A stretch of 64,000 nt of DNA, from NCBI GenBank assembly GCA_039707465.1, contig CM077648.1:71815619-71879618 (forward strand). Reading direction: 5' to 3'. Of this stretch, positions 32,805 to 43,980 are shown piece by piece. This DNA comes from Rhabdophis nuchalis. Lineage: Eukaryota; Chordata; Lepidosauria; Squamata; Natricidae. The notes beneath the pieces were generated by a model. That model made no database searches. It was not told the DNA's origin and was given only the letters and a program-made list of their open reading frames with translations. The translations under genes and the position numbers were made by a program. Position 1 is the first letter of the stretch. Every line of letters begins with the position of its first letter.

Positions 32805-34684
32805 TTACAGTTAGTTAACAGTTTATTGGATTTGTATACCGCTCCTATCTCCGAATGGACACAGGGCGGTGCACAGGGAATTAAAATACTGCAACAACAA
32901 CAATGAATACAATACAATGATAAAATACGATTAAATTAGATAGCCTGTGCTAAAAAGTTGAACTAAAAATATTAAAATCTCTACCCATCCATTAAAAATA
33001 TCCTCAAATCTAAAATCTAAGCTAAAATATAGACTAAAATCTAACTCTAAGCTAGGCCAGCTAGGTGGAAAAAGTGCGTTTTTAGTGATCGGCGAAAAAG
33101 GCGAAGGTCCGTGATGGTGCGAAGTTCAGGGGGTAGGCCGTTCCAGAGGGTCGGACCCACCACAGAGAAGGCCCTTCCCCTGTGCGTCGCCAGCCGGCAT
33201 TGACCGGCTGATGGCACCCTGAGGAGGCCCTCCCTGTGGGAGTGGACCGGTCAAAGGGAAGTATGTGGTAGGAGACGGTCCTGCAGATAACTAGGCCCTA
33301 TGCCATGGAGCGTCTTAAAGACCTTGAAGCAGCACCTTGAAGAGCACCCAGAAGGCTACCGGCAGCCAGTGCAGCTCGCGCAGGAGAGGTGTTATGTGGG
33401 AGCACCGTGAGGCTCCTAAAATCCCCTGCGCGGCTGCATTCTGTACCAGCTGGAGCCTCCGGGTGCATCTCAAGGGGAGCCCCATGTAGAGAGCATTACA
33501 ATAGTCTAGGCAGGACGTAACGAGTGCTTGAGTGACTGTGTGGAGGGCGTCCCGGTCAAGGAAAGGGCGCAACTGGCGTACCAGGCGAAACTGGTAAAAA
33601 GTCCCCTAGGTCATGGCCATCACATGGTCATCCAAGGAGAGCCGTGAATCCAGGAGGACGCCTAAGTTGCGAGCCCTTTCCACAGGGGCTAGTGACTAGC
33701 CTCTGATGGCCAGCATTGGAGTCAGCTGGCTGTGCCGGGGCGCTGGAAACCACAGCCACTCGGTCTTGGATGGGTTGAGTCTGAGTTTGTTACTCCCCAT
33801 CCAGACACGCAGGGCCTCCAAACACCGGGTCATCACTTCAACGGCATCACTGGGATGGTTGGGGGCGGATATGTATAGCTGAGTATCATCAGCATACAGA
33901 TGGTACTCCACCCCACAACCGCAGATGATCTCACCCAGTGGCTTCATATAGGTGTTGAACAGGAGGGCCGAGAGGACCGACCCCTGAAGTACCCCACACG
34001 TGAGGGGCCTCGACGTCGACCTCTGCCCTCCTGCCAACACAAATTGCGACCAAGCGGAGAGGAAGGAGGAGAACCACCGCAACACAGTGCCTCCCACTCC
34101 TAACCCCTCCAGTCGGTGCAATAGGATACCATGGTCGATGGTATCGAAAGCCTCTGAGAGATCTAACAGGACCAGGATAGAGGAACAGCCTCTATCCCGG
34201 GCCCTCCAGAGATCATCCACCAGTGCGACCAATGCCGTCTCCGTGCTGTGCCCGGGCTGGAAGCCGGACTGGTGCGGGTCCAGATAAACAGTTTCCTCCA
34301 GGTGTCAAGGGAACTGTTGTGCTACCACACTCTCAACAACCTTCGCCAGAAAGTGAAGGTTAGAGACTGGACGATAATTTAATAACAATGCTGGGTCCAG
34401 GGAAGGCTTCTTGAGGAGGGGTCTCATGACCGCCTCTTTCAAGGCGGCCGGCAGAAGCCCCTCACTCAAGGAAGTATTCACTATTGCCTGGAGCCAGCCT
34501 CGTGTAACCTCCCAGGAGGCCAGTACCAACCAGGAGGGACACGGGTCCAATAAACATGTGGTAGCATTCAGCCGCCTCAGCAATCTGTCCATGTCATCAG
34601 GAGCAACAAAGTCAAACTCTTCCCATAATATAGTCTCAAGACCTTTCTCGGACGGTCCACCCAGACCTGTCTCATTGGAGGCCA
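32805..34684 (-). mobile_element. L2 LINE, 5'-truncated antisense copy (L2-C)
   Basis: Target duplication ATGAGGT at 32798-32804 and 34685-34691 inside the Gypsy LTR. The L2 3' end (CGCTCCTATCTCCGAATGG ... GGGCGGTGCACAGG, inverted) is at the left. Truncated in ORF2 before the endonuclease. Confidence 0.92.
33100..34684 (-). pseudogene. L2 reverse transcriptase fragment, L2-C
   Basis: Frames 34685-34305, 34232-33696 and 33572-33315 follow each other in gene order. They hold NYRPVSNLHFLAKVVE, LDLSEAFDTIDH, GVLQGSVLSALLFN (motif B with P to L and P to A changes), YADDTQLY (33896-33873) and RELHWLPVAFWVLFK. At least three frameshifts; non-functional. By eye it is closer to L2-B than to L2-A. Confidence 0.9.
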
Positions 34685-34884
34685 ATGAGGTGAAGGGTGT
34701 GCATGCACGCGGGGATAGAGTTTAGCCTAAATACTAAATAAAGTATAAAAGGTGGTGGGGAGCACCGGATGTCAGCTCTGACAATCTATTCATTGCCGTA
34801 GTGTTTTGTTGGTCAGTTCATGCCGGAGGAAGATAAACTGTCTCTGTGTTTGACTGCTTTCCTTTACCCCTTTGGAACCTGACA

Positions 34885-35513
34885 ATGCCTATGGCAGGAC
34901 TAGAATTCACAGTCTCCTGTTTTCTAAGTCAATACCTTGACTTAGAAAACTTTGATGTACCCAACCCCTGGTTTGTAGACCTCCACTGGATCACAGCATA
35001 CCAGAAACCAGGCCATGGAAACAAGCGAAGCCCCATCCATTGGATGCAGGCAGCACATGAAACCACGCCCCCTCCGGAGCACAAAAAATCCCTCTCCTTA
35101 GGATTGCCCCAAAGGTTGGGAGACCCTGCCTTACCTAATACACCAAACTTGTTTTGGGGGGGGGGGGATCCTCCAAAGTTACCTGAACAAGTTCATGACG
35201 TCATCAGCAGTTGACATTAATTAAGGGGAAGGGGGAATATCTTTCATCACAAACTAACTCATGTTTTCTTTTCATGTTTGTATGGGAACCTTTGTAGTAT
35301 CACAGCTCTCCAGGTTCTCTACCTATCCTCAGGTACAAAGGTGGAAAAACATTTAATTTAGGAGAAACAAAGGGCAAATTGATAGTTAATGCTTGGCTCA
35401 CTGCCATTATATACCACTTGCTACTTCCTGAGCACTGAAATGGATGATGTTATCTTCTCCACTACTCTTTGCAAATATATCCCATGCCCATGTTTTCCAA
35501 TTTTATGATTTGT
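34885..35513. other. No recognised feature
   Basis: Unique-looking sequence with a G run at 35155-35168; the 122-codon frame at 34846-35214 starts in the Gypsy LTR and shows no domain. Confidence 0.5.
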
Positions 35514-36165
35514 TCACAACTGTACCCTTCCTTCAGCAGCTGCCAAAAAAGCCAACACAGTTCTAGGCTGCATAAACAGAGGGATAGAATCTAGATCATG
35601 TGAAGTGTTAATGCCACTGTATAGTGCCTTGGTAAGGCCACACTTGGAATACTGCATACAGTTTTGGTCGCCACGATGTAGAAAAGACGTGGAGACTCTG
35701 GAAAGAGTGCAGAGAAGAGCAACCAAGATGATTAGGGAACTGGAGACTAAAACATATGAAGAACGGCTGCAGGAGCTGGGTATGTCTAGTTTGATGAAGA
35801 GAAGGACCAGGGGAGACATGATAGCAGTGTTCCGATATCTCAGAGGGTGCCACAAAGAAGAGGGAGCCAAACTATTCTCCAAGGCACCTGGGGGTAGGAC
35901 AAGAAGCAATGGGTGGAAACTAATCAAGGAGAGAAGCAACTTAGAACTAAGGAGAGATTTCCTGACAGTTAGAACAATTAACCTCTGGAACAGCTTGCCT
36001 CCAGAAGTTGTGAATGCCCCAACCCTGGAAGCCTTTAAAAAGATGTTAGATAGCCATTTGTCTGAAATGGTATAAGGTTCCTGCCCACGCAGGGGGTTGG
36101 ACTAGAAGACCTACAAGGTCCCTTCCAACTCTGCTATTGTATTGTATTGTATTGTATTCTAGATC
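35514..36165 (+). pseudogene. CR1 LINE C-terminal fragment with complete 3' end (CR1-D)
   Basis: Begins at AAAKKANTVLGCINRGIESR and runs into the intact frame 35605-36075 (RPHLEYCIQFWSPRCRKDVE, ERVQRRATKMIRELETKTY, TINLWNSLPPEVV). A stop is followed by the CR1 3'UTR GGGGGTTGGACTAGAAGACC and a (TATTG)n tail at 36138-36160. The 5' truncation and the precise 3' tail are as expected for target-primed insertion. The best preserved CR1 in the window. Confidence 0.9.
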
Positions 36166-36425
36166 TGGAACATCATTCAAATATAAACATATTAATTTAG
36201 GTATTCATTACACACATTTTTTTCTAATTGTTTTCTGTAAAGAAGTATAAAGTCTTGGCACAAATGTGTTCTTCAGTTTTATAGAAATAATTTTCTTTGC
36301 TTATTTATAGTGGAGTATTGTCTAAATCAATTATTTTATAGATTAACATTAACCCATTTGGCCCATGTAAGCAAATTACTCATCTTAATCTGTTCAATAC
36401 AGTATACTGTCCATTTTAATACTTT
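36166..36425. other. No recognised feature (AT-rich)
   Basis: Short unique spacer between CR1-D and the Rex1 target site. Confidence 0.5.
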
Positions 36426-36740
36426 ACATCTTTGTCTATTCCGCTTCTCTGAAAAGCTACTGTGAAAAGCTTTGAGAAGCTACTCTAAAAAGCTAAGGAA
36501 TCAGTTCTCAACAAATGAACCAGAAAATAAGTGGAAAACTCTTTAAAATATCACTGGTTACGGCAAACCTCCTTTCTAGGCTGAAGGTTATTGAACTAGC
36601 AGATGACCTGAACATGCTTTACTGCAGGTTTGAAAGGAAACTACAGCCACCTATCTCCACAAGCCCCATCCCAGACACACCAACAACAGCCAAACCTCCT
36701 ATAACTGACCCCATCCCATTGGGTTCACAACCCCTGGTGA

Positions 36741-37446
36741 CAGAGGCGTAGCGTGGGGGGTGCAGGGGGGGCCGTCCGCACCGGGCGCAACATCTGGGGG
36801 GGCGCGCTCGCACCGCGCACCCTGCCTGCCTCAGGCTGGCCTCCCGCCTCAGCCCCGTCCCGCTGCCGCCGCCGCCCCAACAAAGTTTTGACACTCGCGG
36901 GAAGGGAGGCGGAGGCGCCACGGAGCTTCCCCTCCTGCGGCATCGAGGGAGCGCGGAGAGGCGGGAAAAGGCCAGGCGGCGCTGAACGGGGAAGCCTGGG
37001 CGGAGGCGGCGGAGAGAGCCCGGGTGGAAGTCGCTCGCTCCGGCGGCCGGAGGGGTCTCCTGCTCAGCCCACCCGGGGAGGGTCGAGAATGCGAGCGAGG
37101 GGCCGGGAATGAGGAGGAGGCGGAGGAGGAGCTCCCGCTGCAAATTGACACCCCGGCCGAGCAGGAGGAGGGGGGAGGAGGAACACCCCCCCGACAGACA
37201 CCCCCTTCCGCTCCTCATCCCCCTCCGCCCCCACCCTTTTCCCCCGGGACCCCCCAGCGCCGCGCCCCCTCCCCGCGCAGGGCGTCCCCTCCCGCTCCCC
37301 CCCCCCGCCCCCGATGCGCGCACTTTCCCGTCTCTTCCCACTTTTATTGTGGTTTGAAAGCGGAGCGAGGAACTATCTGGGGGAGGGTTAGGGGGCGCAA
37401 ATTACTTGCCTTGCCCCGGGTGCTGACAACCCACGCTACGCCACTG
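36741..37446. mobile_element. CpG-rich hAT-type element (706 bp)
   Basis: Ends CAGAGGCGTAGCGTGGG and CCCACGCTACGCCACTG are inverted. Perfect 8-bp duplication CCTGGTGA at 36733-36740 and 37447-37454. The interior is very GC- and CpG-rich and mimics a CpG island; frames across it are artefacts. Confidence 0.95.
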
Positions 37447-38180
37447 CCTGGTGATCACAGAAAAGGAAGTGCAAGATCTATTTCAAAGACAGAAGCCAGG
37501 AAAAGCACCAGGCCCAGACAAGATAACTCCTTCTTGCTTAAAAGTCTGTGCTGACCAATTGGCCCCCATCTTTACCCAAATGTTCAACAAATCACTAGAG
37601 ATGTGCCATGTTCCTTCTTGCTTCAAATACTCCACTATCATCCCAGTCCTGAAGAAGTCCTCCATCAAGGAACTGAATGACTTCAGACCAGTTGCTCTAA
37701 CATCTGTAGTTATGAAAACCTTTGAAAGGCTAGTGATGTCCCACTTGAAAACCATCATGGATCCGCTGCTAGACCCCCTGCAATTTGCTTACCAAGCAAA
37801 TAGATCAACAGATTATGCTATTAATATGGCTTTGCACTACAGCCTAAAACATCTTGAATCTCTAAAGACCCATACAAGGGTCCTCTTTGTAGACTTTAGT
37901 TCAGCATTCAATACCATCATACCTGACATTCTTCTAACAAAACTAAATCAGCTAACGGTACCTGAACACACTTGTAAGTGGATCACAAACTTCCTAACAG
38001 ACAGAAAGAAGTAGATGAAGCTAGACAAAATCAAATCAGATACCTGTACAATTTGCACAGGAGCCCCCTAGGGCTGTGTGCTCTCTCCCCTTCTCTCTCT
38101 ATACCAATGACTACATCTCAAACGATCCATCAAAAGACACAGACTTCAGAGAATAAACAGAACTGCAGAAAAAACTATTA

Positions 38181-38400
38181 CAGTGATCCCTCGTTTTTTG
38201 CGGCTTCATGTTTCGCAGCTTCAGTGCTTCGCGGGTTTTTCAAAAATACAGAAAAAAAATGCATCGGTAGGAGGCAAGCGCCCCCTAGTGCTTGCTTTAA
38301 ACGATGTCCACCAACTCAAGTTTCCGGTGCGAATCCTACTTTGTGGTTTTTCAGTTTTCGCGGAAGGTCCCCATTAACCGCGAAAAACGAGGGATCACAG
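38181..38400. mobile_element. Mariner-type MITE (220 bp)
   Basis: Ends CAGTGATCCCTCGTTTTTTG and CGAAAAACGAGGGATCACAG are inverted and flanked by TA on both sides (38179-38180, 38401-38402), the target of Tc1/mariner-type transposases. No coding capacity. Confidence 0.85.
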
Positions 38401-38943
38401 TACTGCCAACCTGCCTTTTATTAGGACCTGTATACTGCACGAGTCAAAAAGAGGGCTATGAAAATATTTACAGCCCCTCGGATCCTGGACATAAATTGTT
38501 TCAACTCCTACCCTCAAAACGATGCTATAGACTAGAGCACTGCACACCAAGACACAAGAACAGGTTTTTCCCGAACGCCATCACTCTGCTAAACAATTAA
38601 TTTCCTCAACACTGTCAAACCATTCACTAAGGCTGCATTATTATTACTATTAGTCTTCCTATCACGCATCTCCTCTTATGACTGCAGGACTGTAACTTTG
38701 TTGCTTGTATCATTACGATTTATATTAGTATTGATTGTTTCCTGATTGCTTATTTGTACCCTATGACTATCATTAAGTGCTGTACCCTATGATTCTTGAT
38801 GAATATATCTTGTCTTTTTATGTACACTGAGAACATATGCACCAAAGCCAAATTCCTTGTGGGTCCTATCACAGTTGGCCAATAAAGAGTGCTATTCTGT
38901 TCTATTCTATCCATTATAATACATCTTTGTCTATTCCGCTTCT

Positions 38944-40317
38944 TAACTGATTTTTCTCTATAGGCAGAGTAATAATAATTTAAAATACCTATAAAACATT
39001 TGCTCACCTAAAAACTAATGAGACGTAAATGTTAAGAACAAATAGCAGATTAACACCAACACAAAGTGATGACTCTTTCTTGGTTATAGCAGCTGGGGCT
39101 TATTGCCTGGGTTCACATGATTTCTTCCTCCATTCTGACGCCAAGCTGTCTGGAGGGTGGAAAGAAAATAGAAGTGGGTATGATCACTACTAGTAAGTAA
39201 ATTGCTATGGTAGTAGTGGGAAGGGCAGCCTTTGCATTTTGAATTTTTTTGGGGGGAGGGGGGCTAATTTAAGTGGATGAGTGGCCCTGTGACAGTGTGT
39301 TGCTTCACTTATGAATGCTGTATTTCCTTACTAAGTGAAATAACAAACCTTCTCCTAAAACCATCTTTGAGTGGGTAGCTGGAATAGAGGGGCTGTTACT
39401 AGTTAAAAACTGTCCTTTTCACTCTAGAGCAGTGTTTCTCACTGACAACCTGAAGATGTTTAATTCCCAGAATTCTCCAGCTAGCATACACTCCTTTCTC
39501 CACTCTGCTATCCCTAAATTCCAATTGTTTAATCTTCCTCTGGCAATAGGCAGTTTGATCTCCTTGTAAGAAATGCTCTCTTGAAAAAGGAGTATGTGCC
39601 TCCAACAAAATGACACAATTAATCTCTTAAAAGATGCCCCTTGCTATCCCCAAGATTGGCACATGGTTTAATGTTCCCTAAATGCTAGTCAGTGCAAGTA
39701 AATCTAGTTGAACTAAGTCTGCAATTCAAATTCCTGATTGTTGTAAGCTTGGCTCTTCTGAGAAAAATGAGTAAGTAGATCAGACACTGCTTGTATTCCA
39801 ACAGTACAATTTACTTGTAGGTAAGAAACAAATACATACAGTATCTATCAAGAGTAATCCTCCAGCATTTTAGAGAAGCAGAGAATTATGAAGCCACTTC
39901 AGCAAAAGGATGAGAAATAACAAATAAAGAAAATTCAGGCAAGATTGTAAACACAAGGCAAAGGTGGGAAAGCCTTGCAAGCATATCAACAAACCTTGCC
40001 TTTGAGGACAGTTTTGTTTCAGCAGGCCATACTTTCAAAGAAGCTTTTTCAAACACTCCAGAGTTTGATCATGGGGTATACATTCTCCCTAGCTGCTCCT
40101 TTGCCTCAACATTATTCTAGGTTTATAGAAAGGTTCCAGGTGGTGCTATCAAGCCATAAACAGAAAGATGACTGGTACTAGGAATGTTTGAGGGGAAGGT
40201 GGTTTTCCAAAATTTGATTGAATATGATTAGAGCTGTTCATTGGATCAACATCTTCCAATGAGATAAAGGACTTTAATTAAGCAAAACCATAATGGTTTC
40301 TCTACTCCATCAAATTA
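38944..40317. other. No recognised feature (unique DNA)
   Basis: 1.4 kb without repeat termini or conserved frames; a G run at 39249-39260. Confidence 0.55.
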
Positions 40318-43021
40318 CAGTGGTACCTCGCTTCACGAACTTAATTGGTAAAATGACTCTGGTCGCGATTCGAATTGGTCGTGAAGCGAGGCACAATTTC
40401 CCATAGGGTTCAATGTAAATCCGGTTAATCCGTTCTGACCTTGTTTTTTGGTCGTGATTCTTGAAACCGGCGGGGGCGCGGCGGCGGCGGCGGGTCCGGA
40501 CCCCGAGAGGCGACCGATGAATAAGACGGAGAAACGGAGTGGCTGGCCGCGGGGCTGCTGGCTTTGGGAAGCGTCCCGAGAAGCAGAAGCGCCGAGCCCA
40601 GAAAGAGACGGGCGAAAGCTGCGGAGCCCGGCTGTGGAGCCCGGCCGGGAAGGCAGCTCCTTCCCCCATGCCTTCGCAGAAGCGCCGAGCCCGGAAAGAG
40701 ACGGGCGAAAGCTGCGGAGCCCAGCTGCGGAGCCCGGCCGGGAAGGCAGCTCCTTCCCTCCTGCCTTCGCAGAAGCGCCGAGCCCGGAAAGAGACGGGCG
40801 AAAGCTGCGGAGCCCGGCTGCGGAGCCCGGCCGGGAAGGCAGCTCCTTCTCCCCTGCCTTCGCAGAAGCGCCGAGCCCGGAAAGAGACGGGCGAAAGCTG
40901 TGGAGCCCGGCCGGGAAGGCAGCTCCTTCCCCCCTGCCTTCGCAGAAGCGCCGAGCCCGGAAAGAGACGGGCGAAAGCTGCGGAGCCCGGGTGCGGAGCC
41001 CGGCCGGGAAGGCAGCTCCTTCCCCCCTGCCTTCGCAGAAGCGCCGAGCCCGGAAAGAGACGGGCGAAAGCTGCGGAGCCCGGCTGCGGAGTCCGGCCGG
41101 GAAGGCAGCTCCTTCCCCCCTGCCTTCGCAGAAGCGCCGAGCCCGGAAAGAGACGGGCGAAAGTCATGCTGGCAGCCTCGTGCGGTGTGTGTGTGGAAGC
41201 GAAGGCAGGGGGGAAGGAGCTGCCTTCCCGGCCGGGCTCCGCAGCCGGGCTCCGCAGCTTTTGCCCGTCTCTTTCCGGGCTCGGCGCTTCTGCGAAGGCA
41301 GGGGGGAAGGAGCTGCCTTCCCGGCCGGGCTCCGCAGCCTGGCTCCGCAGCTTTCGCCCGTCTCTTTCCGGGCTCGGTGCTTCTGCTTGTCGGGACGCTT
41401 CCCAAAGCCAGCAGCCCCGCGGCCAGCCACTCCGTTTCTCCGTCTTATTCATCGGTCGCCTCTCGTGGTCCGGACCCGCCGCCGCCGCCGCGCCCCTGCC
41501 GGCGGGCTGGTGAGGGTGGAACGGCGGGGAGCGCGGCGGCGGCAGCGGCGGGTCCGGACCCCGAGAGGCGACCGATGAATAAGACGGAGAAACGGAGTGG
41601 CTGGCCGCGGGGCTGCTGGCTTTGGGAAGCGTCCCGAGAAGCAGAAGCGCCGAGCCCAGAAAGAGACGGGCGAAAGCTGCGGAGCCCGGCTGTGGAGCCC
41701 GGCCGGGAAGGCAGCTCCTTCCCCCATGCCTTCGCAGAAGCGCCGAGCCCGGAAAGAGACGGGCGAAAGCTGCGGAGCCCAGCTGCGGAGCCCGGCCGGG
41801 AAGGCAGCTCCTTCCCTCCTGCCTTCGCAGAAGCGCCGAGCCCGGAAAGAGACGGGCGAAAGCTGCGGAGCCCGGCTGCGGAGCCCGGCCGGGAAGGCAG
41901 CTCCTTCTCCCCTGCCTTCGCAGAAGCGCCGAGCCCGGAAAGAGACGGGCGAAAGCTGTGGAGCCCGGCCGGGAAGGCAGCTCCTTCCCCCCTGCCTTCG
42001 CAGAAGCGCCGAGCCCGGAAAGAGACGGGCGAAAGCTGCGGAGCCCGGGTGCGGAGCCCGGCCGGGAAGGCAGCTCCTTCCCCCCTGCCTTCGCAGAAGC
42101 GCCGAGCCCGGAAAGAGACGGGCGAAAGCTGCGGAGCCCGGCTGCGGAGCCCGGCCGGGAAGGCAGCTCCTTCCCCCCTGCCTTCGCAGAAGCGCCGAGC
42201 CCGGAAAGAGACGGGCGAAAGTCATGCTGGCAGCCTCGTGCGGTGTGTGTGTGGAAGCGAAGGCAGGGGGGAAGGAGCTGCCTTCCCGGCCGGGCTCCGC
42301 AGCCGGGCTCCGCAGCTTTTGCCCGTCTCTTTCCGGGCTCGGCGCTTCTGCGAAGGCAGGGGGGAAGGAGCTGCCTTCCCGGCCGGGCTCCGCAGCCTGG
42401 CTCCGCAGCTTTCGCCCGTCTCTTTCCGGGCTCGGTGCTTCTGCTTGTCGGGACGCTTCCCAAAGCCAGCAGCCCCGCGGCCAGCCACTCCGTTTCTCCG
42501 TCTTATTCATCGGTCGCCTCTCGTGGTCCGGACCCGCCGCCGCCGCCGCGCCCCCGCCGGCGGGCTGGTGAGGGTGGAACGGCGGGGAGCGCGGCGGCGG
42601 CAGCGGCGGGTCCGGACCCCGAGAGGCGACCGATGAATAAGACGGAGAAACGGTGTGGCTGGCCGCGGGGCTGCTGGCTTTGGGAAGCGTCCCGAGAAGC
42701 AGGAGCGCCGAGCCCGGAAAGAGACGGGCGAAAGCTGCGGAGCCCGGGTGCGGAGCCCGGCCGGGAAGGCAGCTCCTCCCCCCCCACCTTCGCTTCCACA
42801 CACACACACGTCCCCCTCACTCACAACAACCGCGGCAGGGTGCAGCCCGGAAAAGGCGCAGTGCGAACTCACAATTCGCCTGCGCCCTCAATGGACCGGC
42901 CGCCACGCGGAGTTCGTGCAACGAGGCGGAGTTCGTGCAGCGGAGCACATTTTTGGGAAAATTTCTGGTCGTGCTCCGAATTGGTCGTGAAGAGAGGCGT
43001 TCGTGAAGCGAGGTACCACTG
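40318..43021. mobile_element. Mariner-type element (2704 bp) containing a hairpin higher-order repeat
   Basis: Ends CAGTGGTACCTCGCTTCACG and CGTGAAGCGAGGTACCACTG are inverted, flanked by TA (40316-40317 and 43022-43023). Subterminal segments TTGGTCGTGAAGCGAGGC (40377) and TTGGTCGTGAAGAGAGGC (42980) belong to the element. The middle (about 40493-42790) is a tandem array unrelated to the ends. No transposase. Confidence 0.9.
40493..42790. repeat. Higher-order tandem repeat, 1058-bp units built from 93-bp monomers
   Basis: Unit starts (GGTCCGGACCCCGAGAGGCG) lie at 40493, 41551 and 42609, exactly 1058 bp apart; the third unit is partial. Monomer starts GCGCCGAGCCC in unit 1 are at 40589, 40682, 40775, 40868, 40948, 41041 and 41134: spacing 93 except one 80-bp monomer. 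Each unit then turns round: inverted monomers near 41215-41380, then an inverted copy of the unit start (CGGTCGCCTCTCGTGGTCCG, 41452-41471). Units 1 and 2 differ at only two positions I could find (41092/42150 and 41497/42555). No AT-rich stops means every frame is open; the 300-700 codon frames here are not genes. Confidence 0.97.
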
Positions 43022-43554
43022 TAATTCTCAAATTACATGAAAACCATAACCTCCACAATAAACAAAGTATCAGACTTGGAAACCATCTTTTACATTGGGC
43101 CTTCAGGTCTGCCACATTTTCTACTATGGGAAAAAGGGAGGGGGGATTATACGGAGTAAGGATGATATATAGTCAAAATAACTTCCTTTCTCAGAAAGTC
43201 AAGGACACCTTGCCCTGCTGCTGCAATGGTGTGACTGGGAGACATCTCGTTTTGAATGGTGCGTGATTGGATTGTGTGATGGACAAGTGGGTGCTGGGCA
43301 GGAACTTGAACTTTCATTTGGGTGGGGAAAACCTGGAAACTTTCAGATTCAGGTTTTTCCAGATGTGTCAATAGACATCTCTTTAAAAAAATGAAACTTT
43401 GAGGAAACTCAAGCCTCGGAGTCTTCTTTCATTGGGAGTGTTACTTCGAACCCTGATACGCAAAGGAGAAATGCACCTATTTACACCCAAGATAAAAAGA
43501 TGGAGACAGGATTAGTGCTCAAAACTCTAGCACTTTCCTTATCATGTCCAAGTA
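43022..43554. other. No recognised feature
   Basis: Unique-looking spacer between two mariner-type elements. Confidence 0.5.
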
Positions 43555-43980
43555 CAGGTAGTCCTCAACTTACAACAGTTCATTTAGTGACTGTTCAAAA
43601 TTACATCACTGAAAAAAGTGACATAACCATTTTTCACACTTATGACCGATGTAGCTTCCTCATGGTCATGTCATCAAAATTCAAACAGCTGCCCCTGTAA
43701 TGACAGGGGGGAAATATAATAAGAAAAGAAAAAGGGAAAATAGATTGAGGAGACAAAAGGAAATCCTGAAGAGGATTTTGGCTGTACCAATGAATGGTAC
43801 AGCCAAAAGTTACAAAAAACATTGGGAAGAAAAAATATATAAACAGAAAAGATATATAAAAGATATATAAACAGCAGAAAGAGAAAAGAGAAGTTCAGAG
43901 ACTGGGATTTAAGACTTTTTTAAATAAATGGAAGGGAAAATAGAAATTGGTAGATGAGAGGAAGAAGGGAAATACGCACA

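Larger units (their letters stand above)
32609..34884 (+). repeat. Ty3/Gypsy 3' LTR, split by L2-C
   Basis: Starts TGTCAGGTCTGG right after a purine-rich stretch (GCAGAGGGG) and ends GGAACCTGACA, so TG...CA ends form an inverted repeat. L2-C occupies 32805-34684; without it and one copy of its duplication the LTR is about 390 bp. AATAAAGTATAAAAGG at 34735-34752 may be its promoter or polyadenylation region. Confidence 0.82.
36520..38610 (+). pseudogene. Rex1 reverse transcriptase, broken
   Basis: Upstream of the hAT: VIELADDLNMLYCRFE. After it an intact 187-codon frame (37451-38014) holds GKAPGPDKITPSCLK, FRPVALTSVVMKTFERL, DPLQFAYQANRSTD and palm motif A FVDFSSAFNTIIP. It ends at TAG. GAPxGCVLSPL-like codons follow near 38060, then the YADD region is missing. 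After the mariner-type insertion the C-terminus reappears (MKIFTAP / SPSDPGHKLFQLLPSKR, FFPNAITLLNN). These blocks are specific to the Rex1/Babar clade. Inactive. Confidence 0.9.
36449..38920 (+). mobile_element. Rex1 LINE, 5'-truncated, with 23-bp target duplication (Rex1-A)
   Basis: ACATCTTTGTCTATTCCGCT plus TCT occurs at 36426-36448 and again at 38921-38943. Between them are the Rex1 body, a hAT (36741-37446) and a mariner-type MITE (38181-38400). The 3'UTR ends AATAAAGAGTGCTATTCTG with a TTCTA-type tail, shared with Rex1-B. Confidence 0.92.

Noticed and set aside
37024..37554. 176-codon plus-strand and 240-codon minus-strand frames in a CpG-rich block, seen first as a host exon
   Set aside because: The block is bounded by inverted ends and an exact 8-bp duplication inside a Rex1 element, so it is a hAT insertion.
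40310..43040. Open frames of 300-717 codons on both strands, rich in R, P, A and G
   Set aside because: They arise from the GC-rich 93-bp/1058-bp repeat inside a mariner-type element. Overlapping frames on both strands are equally open and the sequences are only repeated PGRQLLPPCLRRSAEPGKRR-type strings.
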